Source: Symbiobacteriaceae bacterium (GTDB lineage: Bacteria; Bacillota; JAAYKD01; WRDA01). From it: a stretch of DNA of 8,589 nt. Of the stretch, positions 1 to 6,046 are shown in pieces. The notes below the pieces were generated by a model. That model was not told where the DNA came from, ran no database searches, and saw only the letters and a program-made list of their open reading frames with translations. Position 1 is the first letter of the stretch. The number at the start of each line of letters is the position of its first letter. The position numbers were made by a program, and so were the translations under genes. The stretch lies in assembly GCA_009779515.1 (NCBI GenBank), contig WREE01000086.1, positions 1 through 8,589 on the forward strand, in the 5' to 3' direction.

Positions 1-2
1 AA

Positions 3-293
3 GTAGATGCCAAGCAAATACAGGTAGTTAAAGACCGAGCCATATTAGAAGCCAGACTCCAGGGGAGAACCCTGGCCAATACCGGTAAGTGGGAGGTGAT
101 GACCCCAGCGGTTTTATCGGCTACCTATGGGTTAACGGTTACCGTAACCGAAGGAGTCAAGTTTTCTTACATGTATGTTACTGCCGAACAATCTACGATT
201 ACCAAGGCCGCCTACTCTGTGGTGATGGTGGAGTACGGCACACCCGCTCAAGTATATTATACCGATTCCGGAAAGTGGTCTGCTACTAAGTGA
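3..293 (+). CDS. C-terminal part of an unrecognised protein, possibly a minor pilin (5' end outside window)
   Basis: The reading frame is open from the first complete codon at position 3 to the TGA at 291-293, giving 96 residues of C-terminus with no stop. ATG/GTG codons at 96-101 lie inside this frame but have no reason to be starts, because coding continues upstream. The fragment begins with a helical, charged stretch (VDAKQIQVVKDRAILEARL) and then becomes beta-rich, with many Thr, Val and Tyr and a YYTDSGKW ending. There is no membrane segment or catalytic motif in the visible part. Its stop overlaps the GTG start of the next gene by 4 bases (GTGA), so the two are probably translationally coupled. 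Helix followed by beta-sheet, together with position in a pilin operon, would suit the end of a prepilin or pilus accessory protein, but this is inference; I do not recognise the family. Confidence 0.7.
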   Translation, partial: VDAKQIQVVKDRAILEARLQGRTLANTGKWEVMTPAVLSATYGLTVTVTEGVKFSYMYVTAEQSTITKAAYSVVMVEYGTPAQVYYTDSGKWSATK

Positions 294-1477
294 AATGGTT
301 ACGCTCAAGTAAATCGGTCGGCAGTGCTCTACTCAGTGTCCTCTTGTTGGTAGCTTTGCTTCTGGCTCTTGGTGGTGGGACTGCCAGACTTTTAATGCAA
401 CGCCAGACGATAACAGCTAATAACTATTTACTTCTTAGAGCCAGTACCAATGCGGAAAATGGCTTGGAATATGCTCGTATGCTCTGGCTCAAGGCTTTGC
501 AAGAAGGGGAAAGCGATACCCTAAATCGTTTACCACGGGAGAATAGTCCGGGACAATGGAAAAGTGGTAACGACAGTGCCGATATTTTTTTTCGTCCCCA
601 GGGAGCAGGCTGGTTAGTCCAAAGCACCGGTAGTTTTGGTGAACCTCCTACGCAAGGGAAGAGGCGATTAGAAGCTATCTTACCTTCCTTAGATGAAGGA
701 TGTTTCTCCGCCTTAGCTATTGCCGGGGCAATCAAAGGGAGTGGAAGGTTAATCCCCCCTGTGGAAACATACTTAAACCCCCTTCTTAACTGGAATCCAG
801 TAACCAAAGTGGTTTATGCTGAGGAGGAAATTACCAAGCATTATCGTATTCGGACAACCCCGATAACTAATAGTATCCTTCAAGAGGCTGGAACAAGGTT
901 TTACTCCCATGAAGAGCTGGGCTTTCTACCTCTGGAAGAAGTTATCGATATTGACCCTTGTACCGAAGAAGAGCTTAAAGCTTTGTGGCCTGCTTTTAGC
1001 GAACAATTTGCCGCGGAAGAGTATACTGTTTATCTTTTCGATTCCCTGGAGTTAGGGGATGACCCCTTTGGTTACCTAGATATCACCGCAAGCTCGCTAG
1101 TGTTCATCGCCAACGATATTATCGTATCCGGTAATTTTCGTTATCCTACTAACGAAGAAGCTTTGCCTGAAGTCTGGCTCATTGCCACCGAACGTATTGT
1201 CTGGAACACCGAGCCTCTCTCTTTTGATGCTGTCCCTTTTTATGGTCTCTTCTGGACTCCTCCCGAAGGAGTTATTATTATCAATAGCGAGCAAGGCGCT
1301 CGGTGGCAGCTGGACGGAGCACTTTACTGCGGCGAGTTGGAGATGCAAAATACCGATCTCCTCTGGGCTACTCCTTTGACCAAGAGTCGGGTGCCAGCAG
1401 CCTCCTTCATTTGGCCACAGTTGTTAACCCTGCCGTCTTTTAGCCAGTGGCGGATTTATGACCCCACAGTGGAGTAA
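290..1477 (+). CDS. PilX/GspK-like large minor pilin (395 aa), no Glu at +5
   Basis: A short basic leader (MKWLRSSKSVG) is followed by a single hydrophobic helix (about residues 12-30). A PilX-type stretch follows, with NAENGLEYARMLW at about 54-66 matching the AE-x-GLE-x-A pattern of PilX N-terminal domains. If prepilin peptidase cuts after Gly11, position +5 of the mature protein is Ser, not the usual Glu. Lack of Glu5 is known for GspK and PilX-type minor pilins at the filament tip. At 395 residues it is about twice a normal PilX and closer in size to GspK; the long acidic, aromatic-rich C-terminal part is probably an extracytoplasmic globular domain, which I cannot name. The GTG start at 290 overlaps the previous stop and has only a weak ribosome site, which fits translational coupling. 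The two following prepilins support a role in initiating or capping the pilus. Family assignment rests on the N-terminus and context. Confidence 0.75.
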   Translation: MKWLRSSKSVGSALLSVLLLVALLLALGGGTARLLMQRQTITANNYLLLRASTNAENGLEYARMLWLKALQEGESDTLNRLPRENSPGQWKSGNDSADIFFRPQGAGWLVQSTGSFGEPPTQGKRRLEAILPSLDEGCFSALAIAGAIKGSGRLIPPVETYLNPLLNWNPVTKVVYAEEEITKHYRIRTTPITNSILQEAGTRFYSHEELGFLPLEEVIDIDPCTEEELKALWPAFSEQFAAEEYTVYLFDSLELGDDPFGYLDITASSLVFIANDIIVSGNFRYPTNEEALPEVWLIATERIVWNTEPLSFDAVPFYGLFWTPPEGVIIINSEQGARWQLDGALYCGELEMQNTDLLWATPLTKSRVPAASFIWPQLLTLPSFSQWRIYDPTVE

Positions 1478-1482
1478 ATACT

Positions 1483-1995
1483 ATGCGTAGATATCAGGCT
1501 GAGCCATCCCACGGTTTTACTTTTATCGAAACACTGATGGCTATGGCTTTATTAGTCGCCATAGCTGTGCCGGTGATCAACTGGCTCCAGAATCAGTATC
1601 TCTTTTCCATCGACGACCGGGAGCAGGCTACGGTAAATATACGTTTGCACGATATCGTGGAAGAAATTCGCGCCGGGCATAAAAGCGACATTTTTTTGCT
1701 GAAGCCTGGAGGGTTGTACAGTGAGAATGTTTCTACCGGTCACCCCCTAACCACTTCATATAATATCAGCGCCGTAGTGGGGGAGAGTCCCATGCTCTGG
1801 GAAGTCTACAGTTCGGTACCTTTTTTCCCGGGAGGCGCCTATACTTTAGAAATAAGAGCGTTAACAGCCTCTTCTTCGGCTACGGCAATAAATATTAACC
1901 ATGCCACTCTGAGTCGATATAGTGTTACCATTAAATGGAAAGACCGCCGAGGGAGAGATCGCAGTAATGAACTCACCGTCGCTGTGGCATACTGA
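1483..1995 (+). CDS. Type IV prepilin, PilV/GspI-like minor pilin (170 aa)
   Basis: The protein starts with an 11-residue leader ending in His-Gly, then FTFIETLMAMALLVAIAVPV. This is a textbook class III (prepilin peptidase) signal: cleavage after Gly11, Phe at +1, Glu at +5 and a hydrophobic helix of about 20 residues that packs into the filament core. The remaining 140 residues are mixed alpha/beta and end in a beta-rich segment. Size and position directly after the PilX/GspK-like gene suggest a PilV- or GspI-type minor pilin. The ATG at 1483 is preceded by a GGAG at 1471-1474, 8 bases away, which overlaps the stop of the previous gene. The 3' end overlaps the next prepilin gene by 29 bases. 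That it is a prepilin is certain from the signal; the PilV versus GspI label is inference. Confidence 0.88.
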   Translation: MRRYQAEPSHGFTFIETLMAMALLVAIAVPVINWLQNQYLFSIDDREQATVNIRLHDIVEEIRAGHKSDIFLLKPGGLYSENVSTGHPLTTSYNISAVVGESPMLWEVYSSVPFFPGGAYTLEIRALTASSSATAININHATLSRYSVTIKWKDRRGRDRSNELTVAVAY

Positions 1996-2542
1996 CCAAT
2001 CTGGCTTTACTTTTATCGAAATGCTGTTTGCTCTGGCTATCTTTAGCATCATAACCCTAGGGCTGGTGGGTATGCAATGGCAGGCTTTTACTCTGGCTAC
2101 CGAAGCAGTCGCCAGTAACAACGCCGAGCAGTTTTTAAATGTGGTGCAAAATAGGCTTCTTTATACCTTGCCGGGTAGTCAGCAAATACGTTTGTATGAA
2201 GCCGATCTCTATAATCCGGCACAGTTGGTTGCCCGTCAAAGCTTTGAAGTGACAAAGGATAATGTGGGCACCATCGATACCCGGGAGTTGGTCTTTTTCA
2301 TCTCTGCAGACGATAAAGTTGCCCATTTTTTCGAAGTTTGTTCCTGGGATTTAGATTATAAAGGGCGCTACCAAACCCCGGTGGCTACTTTTGCCGCCGC
2401 TGAAAAGAGTCTGCTACCCACCATGAGCTGCATCTTACATGAAGAAGAGGCTATGTTGGAGATAACCCTCTCCTGTGGTACCTCTCTTCGCAACTTTTCT
2501 ATTTGGTTGCGGAATATGGCTCCTCTGGCAGCAACTCCTTGA
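1967..2542 (+). CDS. Type IV prepilin, PilW/GspJ-like minor pilin (191 aa)
   Basis: After a 13-residue leader ending in Ser-Gly comes FTFIEMLFALAIFSIITLGL: prepilin peptidase site after Gly13, Phe +1, Glu +5, hydrophobic helix. The rest is beta-rich with several Cys (VCSWDLD, MSCIL, SCGTS), which may form disulfides outside the membrane. I prefer ATG 1967 over an in-frame GTG at 1922 because it gives a leader of normal length and has GGGAGA at 1951-1956, 10 bases upstream; the GTG would add 15 residues in the middle of the upstream gene. The start lies within the previous prepilin gene (29-base overlap in another frame), indicating coupled translation. Position after a PilV/GspI-like gene, size and sequence style suggest PilW/GspJ, but the subtype is inferred from context. 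Confidence 0.86.
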   Translation: MNSPSLWHTDQSGFTFIEMLFALAIFSIITLGLVGMQWQAFTLATEAVASNNAEQFLNVVQNRLLYTLPGSQQIRLYEADLYNPAQLVARQSFEVTKDNVGTIDTRELVFFISADDKVAHFFEVCSWDLDYKGRYQTPVATFAAAEKSLLPTMSCILHEEEAMLEITLSCGTSLRNFSIWLRNMAPLAATP

Positions 2543-2556
2543 AAGGAAGATAGCTT

Positions 2557-3588
2557 ATGCGCGCATTTTATACTACACTTATGGCCTTGGCAGCTCTGGC
2601 TTGCATAGCGCTTTATAGGCTACACCCACTGGGTTTGCGCTGGGCGGCTATCTCCTTGTATGGGGTGGCTCTGGTGGCTTTTTTAGATACCCTTATCCAT
2701 TTTTTTACAGCATATGGGCGTCGCTCCTATTTAGGGTGTGACATCTCTCCCTGGGGAATTCATTATGTGCAACTTCGTGGTGGTAAGGGACGGATAGCCT
2801 TAGTGGCTCACGATAGCCTGGAGATGCAGCGTCAAAATGAGTTTATAGCTCGCTATCGCTCCCGTTGGCGTCGTTTTCCTGTATACGGCGCCTGTACCGG
2901 GGAGCTTTTAATTTTTCGTGAGTTGGAGATACCGAGCTTGACACCCCAGGAAGCTAAAGCGGCGCTCCCCTACGAACTGGAATACCAGTTTTCCTGGTAT
3001 AACGAAAATTGGGTAACCACCTCCGTTGAATTAGCCACTGACCTATCCGATACCCAAGCCTTAACCCGTTTGATGGTGGTCTTTATGAAAAAAGAAGAGT
3101 TAGATCAGCAGTATAACCATCTGCGCCGCTTGGGACTATCACCTCAGTCTATCGAGCTTCGAGCTACGGCTATCTTTCGCGCCGCCTTTCCTCTGCTACC
3201 GCCAAATCTCGCTGACACTCTTGTTATCGAGCGATTAGGTGAACAGTATATCTGTAGCCGTTTCCATCAGCGTGCGTTAATGCTTCATCATCTCTTTGGC
3301 AGCGAATACTTAACTTCCCTACTTCAGGAGTTGCAAGGGAGCAACATCACCTGTTTTCAAAGCTTAATCTATATAGACGCCGAAGATAATGATAATATTG
3401 CTGGGGAGCTACACGATATCCAACGGGTTTTGCTCAGTGCCGATCTCCTGGAGACCAATGCCACTGTTCTCAGTGGGGAGAATATTTTACAACACCACTT
3501 TAAAGATGCCGGTAAGGCTACCTCTTTAACGCCGCGGCAGGTCGTGGCGTTAGGTTTGGCGCTACGGGAGGTGGAAGATGCGGTATAA
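2557..3588 (+). CDS. pilM: PilM-like actin-fold pilus assembly protein with N-terminal membrane anchor (343 aa)
   Basis: PilM is normally a soluble cytoplasmic actin-like ATP-binding protein that binds the PilN N-terminus and links the assembly ATPases to the PilNO complex. Seen here: two hydrophobic segments (about residues 4-20 and 29-50), then LGCDISPWGIHYVQL (59-73), which aligns with the first phosphate-loop strand of PilM. The segment RELEIPSLTPQEAKAALPYE (121-140) matches the PilM 'P-x-MP-x-E-E...I-x-W-E' region, and VVALGLALREVE (329-340) matches the PilM C-terminus. The second phosphate motif, normally DIG, reads IER (224-226), and the Gly-rich adenosine motif is not apparent (IYIDAEDN near 271-278), so ATP binding may be lost. 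The start ATG follows a GGAAG site 8 bases upstream. The 3' end overlaps the PilN-like gene by 11 bases. Context (PilN and PilO next) makes the assignment firm; the membrane anchor is atypical. Confidence 0.85.
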   Translation: MRAFYTTLMALAALACIALYRLHPLGLRWAAISLYGVALVAFLDTLIHFFTAYGRRSYLGCDISPWGIHYVQLRGGKGRIALVAHDSLEMQRQNEFIARYRSRWRRFPVYGACTGELLIFRELEIPSLTPQEAKAALPYELEYQFSWYNENWVTTSVELATDLSDTQALTRLMVVFMKKEELDQQYNHLRRLGLSPQSIELRATAIFRAAFPLLPPNLADTLVIERLGEQYICSRFHQRALMLHHLFGSEYLTSLLQELQGSNITCFQSLIYIDAEDNDNIAGELHDIQRVLLSADLLETNATVLSGENILQHHFKDAGKATSLTPRQVVALGLALREVEDAV

Positions 3589-4141
3589 TTTTATTGAACC
3601 CCCCAAAATTCGTTTTATTTCCCATTTGCCACTATTGCTCTGCATTATGGCATCTTTAATATGCAGTACAGGTTTATGGCAGAAATACCAAAGGGTAGTA
3701 GCTCTGGAAGAAACCTTAGCTATAGCCACAGAAAACCTCTCCTTGGTTTGGGGGGTGGCTCAGGAAGAGCAGGAATCTTGGCTCCGAGATGCTGCTCTGC
3801 GGGAGCAGCAAGGTTTTATTCTCGATCTTAAAAGCAGGCAAAAGGTAGTTAGCCAGACGATAAGCAGTGTCCTCAGCTGGCTTCCCTCCGAGGTAGTTCT
3901 CAGTGGTATGCAAGCAGACAGTAGTGGGGTGATTGTTTTCCAGGGTACCAGCTCCAGCTTACAAGGTATCGCCAATATGCTGCGCTATCTGGAGCAGGAT
4001 CCTGCCTATCGCCTGCAATCTTTATCTCCGGTAATTTATGCTCATGCCCAAGTGCGTTATAGTTTTACGCTAACGGTTACCTCTCTGCTGCATCCTGCTT
4101 CCAGAATCATTCCGGGAGAGGAGGGGTATGATGGTAGCTAG
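3578..4141 (+). CDS. pilN: PilN-like pilus assembly protein (187 aa)
   Basis: PilN is a bitopic membrane protein that binds PilM through a short cytoplasmic N-terminal motif and pairs with PilO through a coiled coil and a ferredoxin-like domain. Here the N-terminus is MRYNFIEPPK, a divergent version of the INLLP-type PilM-binding motif. It is followed by one membrane helix (about residues 15-32), a helical stretch rich in Glu, Gln and Leu (about 35-85), and then a PilN-type C-terminal domain. In that domain, SWLPSEVVLSGMQ leads into a strand, a Gly, a Ser-rich turn, a helix (NMLRYLEQDP) and a final strand in RYSFTLTVTS. The ATG at 3578 is preceded by a strong GGGAGGTGG inside the end of the PilM-like gene, and the two genes overlap by 11 bases. 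The 3' end overlaps the PilO-like gene. Sequence pattern and order M-N-O agree. Confidence 0.87.
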   Translation: MRYNFIEPPKIRFISHLPLLLCIMASLICSTGLWQKYQRVVALEETLAIATENLSLVWGVAQEEQESWLRDAALREQQGFILDLKSRQKVVSQTISSVLSWLPSEVVLSGMQADSSGVIVFQGTSSSLQGIANMLRYLEQDPAYRLQSLSPVIYAHAQVRYSFTLTVTSLLHPASRIIPGEEGYDGS

Positions 4142-4709
4142 AGATGACCGCGTTTCCCAGCAAACTCGGGAAATCGTTGCTTTTCTTTTCGCTATCGCCG
4201 CCTTTACTATTTTTATCCTGTGGTTGTGGATACCTTTGTGGCATCTGGAGCAGTCGTTAAACTACCAAATAGATTTAGCTTCCCAGGAATTGCGGCATTT
4301 GGAACAACGCCCTGATTTGGCGAATTTGCCCAACACAGTTTATACTTTGCCCAGTCACCTGGATAATATGTTTATAATGCAGTTTCTGGAAAATGTCGCC
4401 ATCTTAAACGAAGTTATCATTGGTGAAATTTCCTTTGGCAGTGCCAGCAGTGCTAACCAGCTGTTGTCCTTTCCTGTACGTTTACGTATTAACGGCGGAT
4501 ACCATAATATCGCCGGGTTTCTAGGGCGCTTAGAGAATCCGGAGCAACACCTGATGCAAGTTATCAGCTGGAACTATGGCAGTGATGGGTCTGAGGCTGG
4601 CTATACCATGAATTTGGAACTGGTTTTTTGGGGTCAGAGCGGAGGTACATCGACCTCTCCTCCCGCCGGTGGGTCATCATCTCGCAGCAATCCTTTTGTG
4701 GGACAGTAA
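4128..4709 (+). CDS. pilO: PilO-like pilus assembly protein with Ser/Gly/Pro tail (193 aa)
   Basis: PilO is the membrane partner of PilN in the alignment subcomplex. The protein has a short cytoplasmic N-terminus, one membrane helix (about residues 17-37) and a coiled-coil-like segment (EQSLNYQIDLASQELRHLEQ, about 41-60). The C-terminal ferredoxin-like domain contains LSFPVRLRINGGYHNIAGFL, which matches the PilO 'LPV-x-L-x-v-x-G-x-Y-x-x-l-x-x-F' signature, followed by RLENPEQHL. The last 25 or so residues are a low-complexity tail of Ser, Gly, Thr and Pro ending in NPFVGQ, not part of a usual PilO. Two adjacent ATGs (4128 and 4131) follow the GGGAGAGGAGGGG purine run at 4114-4126. The second has slightly better spacing from the nearer GGAGG, so the true N-terminus may be one residue shorter. 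It overlaps the PilN-like gene by 14 bases. No PilP or PilQ gene follows. Confidence 0.87.
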   Translation: MMVARDDRVSQQTREIVAFLFAIAAFTIFILWLWIPLWHLEQSLNYQIDLASQELRHLEQRPDLANLPNTVYTLPSHLDNMFIMQFLENVAILNEVIIGEISFGSASSANQLLSFPVRLRINGGYHNIAGFLGRLENPEQHLMQVISWNYGSDGSEAGYTMNLELVFWGQSGGTSTSPPAGGSSSRSNPFVGQ

Positions 4710-4721
4710 TAGGGGGGAGAG

Positions 4722-5279
4722 TTGTTGCTCCGTCTGAAGATATGGTCGAGACCGCCCAACAGGAGCTGCCAACACCAGGGGTTTACGCTAATTGAACTCA
4801 TGTTGGCTTTGGCTATAGCGGTGCTGCTCAGTGTTATTGCTATGCCCACTATGCTAGGTACCACAGAGCTATATCAGTTGCGTTTGGCGGCTGAGGCAGT
4901 AGCTAACGAATACCGCTTGGCTCAAAGCTTTGCCCGCTCCCAGGGGATCCAGGTAACTATCACCTATTGGACGCAGGATGGGGAAATCAGTATTTACGGA
5001 GAGTACGCAGCAGGGAGGCAGCCACTTAAGGAGAGATATAAACTCCCAACAGGGATCCGCTTTGATGCAGCGGGAGATGCCTCTCTCGGTTTTACCGCCT
5101 TTCGGGGGACACCGGTTATAGCAGGTGGTGACCCTGGTGCTGGATTTAACGCAGTGCTTCTTTTAACCAGTGAAGACAGTAAAACTAACCCCGGCAGGGT
5201 AGACCGCCACGGTTATGTCATTACCGTGGCGGTAAACTCAGGCAGGGTTAGTATACATACCGGAAGTTACATAAACTGA
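4722..5279 (+). CDS. FimT/GspH-like prepilin with TTG start (about 184-185 aa)
   Basis: A basic leader of 19-20 residues ends in HQG and is followed by FTLIELMLALAIAVLLSVIA, a class III prepilin signal with Phe +1, Glu +5 and a hydrophobic helix ending in Met-Pro. The downstream part, with LRLAAEAVANEYRLAQSFARS and then beta strands, Gly-rich turns and a GRVSIHTG ending, fits the GspH/FimT group of pseudopilins (N-terminal helix, beta-barrel-like C-terminus). No in-frame ATG exists near the start. Two consecutive TTG codons at 4722 and 4725 follow a G-rich site at 4712-4719; TTG 4725 has the better spacing (about 5 bases) and may be the real start. The gene begins 12 bases after the PilO-like stop, so it belongs to the same operon. 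Probably a minor pilin at the filament tip, working with the K/I/J-like proteins encoded upstream. Confidence 0.85.
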   Translation: MLLRLKIWSRPPNRSCQHQGFTLIELMLALAIAVLLSVIAMPTMLGTTELYQLRLAAEAVANEYRLAQSFARSQGIQVTITYWTQDGEISIYGEYAAGRQPLKERYKLPTGIRFDAAGDASLGFTAFRGTPVIAGGDPGAGFNAVLLLTSEDSKTNPGRVDRHGYVITVAVNSGRVSIHTGSYIN

Positions 5280-5334
5280 AGTCGATGGCAAGTTTTACAG
5301 TGACGGCATTACCGGTTGCGTTGAGGTGAAACAC

Positions 5335-5343
5335 AGGAGGTGA
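5335..5343 (+). promoter_or_regulatory. Near-perfect Shine-Dalgarno sequence for pssA
   Basis: AGGAGGTGA is complementary over nine bases to the usual 3' end of 16S rRNA. The core AGGAGG ends at 5340, leaving exactly 7 bases to the ATT at 5348, the standard optimum for initiation. No ATG, GTG or TTG sits at a workable distance in the PssA reading frame. This site therefore decides the unusual start call for the next gene. Confidence 0.8.
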
Positions 5344-5347
5344 GGCT

Positions 5348-6022
5348 ATTAGCCATAGCTCAAAATGGAGGAAGGCTGTCCCCAATGTATGTAGTTCTTT
5401 AAACTTGGCGATGGGCATGCTGGCTTTAGTCGCTACTCAGCACCACTTCCACCAACTGGCAGCTTGGTGCATCATCGGAGGTATGGTTTGGGATGCTTTG
5501 GATGGCGCTCTAGCTCGCCTATGGAGAGTCAGCAGCGACTTTGGTAAAGAGATGGATGCTCTAGCCGACCTGGTTACTTTTGGAGTAGCGCCTAGCTTTT
5601 TACTATATCAACAAATTGTCGGGGTTACCTCCATTTATATTTTGCCAACCCTCATACTTTTCCCGGTCTGTGGGGCTTTACGCCTGGCTCGCTTTAATAC
5701 CACACCTCCCGCTTCCGGTGGACACTTTACCGGTATGCCTATCACTGCCGCCGGTGGCGTATTAGCCCTTTGCTCCCTCTCCTGGATGTGGATTACCAGT
5801 TATGGTGCAGTTGCCTTGGCTCTGCTACTCTCCTGGCTTATGGTGAGCCATATCCCTTACCCCGGATTAAAGAGTGTGCCTCTGCTCACTACTCCCCTGG
5901 GGATTTGCCTCGGGGTGGGAGTGGTGACCCTCTTTTTTATCCTATGGCGTGCCTGGCTTTTTATTCCTCTGCTACTGTATACCCTGGTAGCTCCTTTTAT
6001 TTGCAAAATGTTTTCCTCATAG
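5348..6022 (+). CDS. pssA: CDP-diacylglycerol--serine O-phosphatidyltransferase (PssA), probable ATT start (224 aa)
   Basis: This membrane enzyme would transfer a phosphatidyl group from CDP-diacylglycerol to L-serine, giving phosphatidylserine, the precursor of phosphatidylethanolamine. The complete CDP-alcohol phosphotransferase signature is visible: D49-x2-D52-G53-x2-A56-R57-x8-G66-x3-D70-x3-D74 (numbered from ATT 5348), the metal- and CDP-binding site. After it come DLVTFGVAPS and GALRLARFN, typical of PssA rather than PgsA, and several hydrophobic helices to the C-terminus. The conserved N-terminal PN-x(5)-LN-x3-G pattern begins at residue 12, upstream of the first conventional in-frame start (TTG 5405, which has no ribosome site and would remove it). 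An in-frame TGA at 5327-5329 closes the frame upstream. Between them only ATT 5348 lies at the right distance from AGGAGGTGA. The gene follows the pilin operon after 68 bases; a functional link to the pilus is not evident. Family is certain, serine specificity likely. Confidence 0.87.
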   Translation: MSHSSKWRKAVPNVCSSLNLAMGMLALVATQHHFHQLAAWCIIGGMVWDALDGALARLWRVSSDFGKEMDALADLVTFGVAPSFLLYQQIVGVTSIYILPTLILFPVCGALRLARFNTTPPASGGHFTGMPITAAGGVLALCSLSWMWITSYGAVALALLLSWLMVSHIPYPGLKSVPLLTTPLGICLGVGVVTLFFILWRAWLFIPLLLYTLVAPFICKMFSS

Positions 6023-6046
6023 AAAAATAGAAAGGACGTTCGGTCT

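Noticed and set aside
424..807. Open frame on the minus strand across the PilX/GspK-like gene (127 codons)
   Set aside because: It is fully antisense to a gene with a clear pilin N-terminus, has no ribosome site or recognisable motif, and looks like a by-product of codon use.
1922..1966. Upstream GTG start for the PilW/GspJ-like gene
   Set aside because: It would lengthen the prepilin leader to 28 residues with non-leader-like sequence; ATG 1967 has a purine-rich site at 1951-1956 and gives a normal leader.
5285..5329. Short frame starting at ATG 5285 and ending at TGA 5327, in the same frame as pssA, which could suggest stop readthrough or selenocysteine
   Set aside because: The 14 encoded residues do not resemble a PssA extension, there is no SECIS-like structure or good ribosome site, and the strong Shine-Dalgarno sequence after the TGA explains pssA better.
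5280..5334. Possible promoter for pssA between the FimT-like gene and the ribosome site
   Set aside because: TTTACA at 5293 resembles a -35 box, but no acceptable -10 box lies 16-18 bases downstream.
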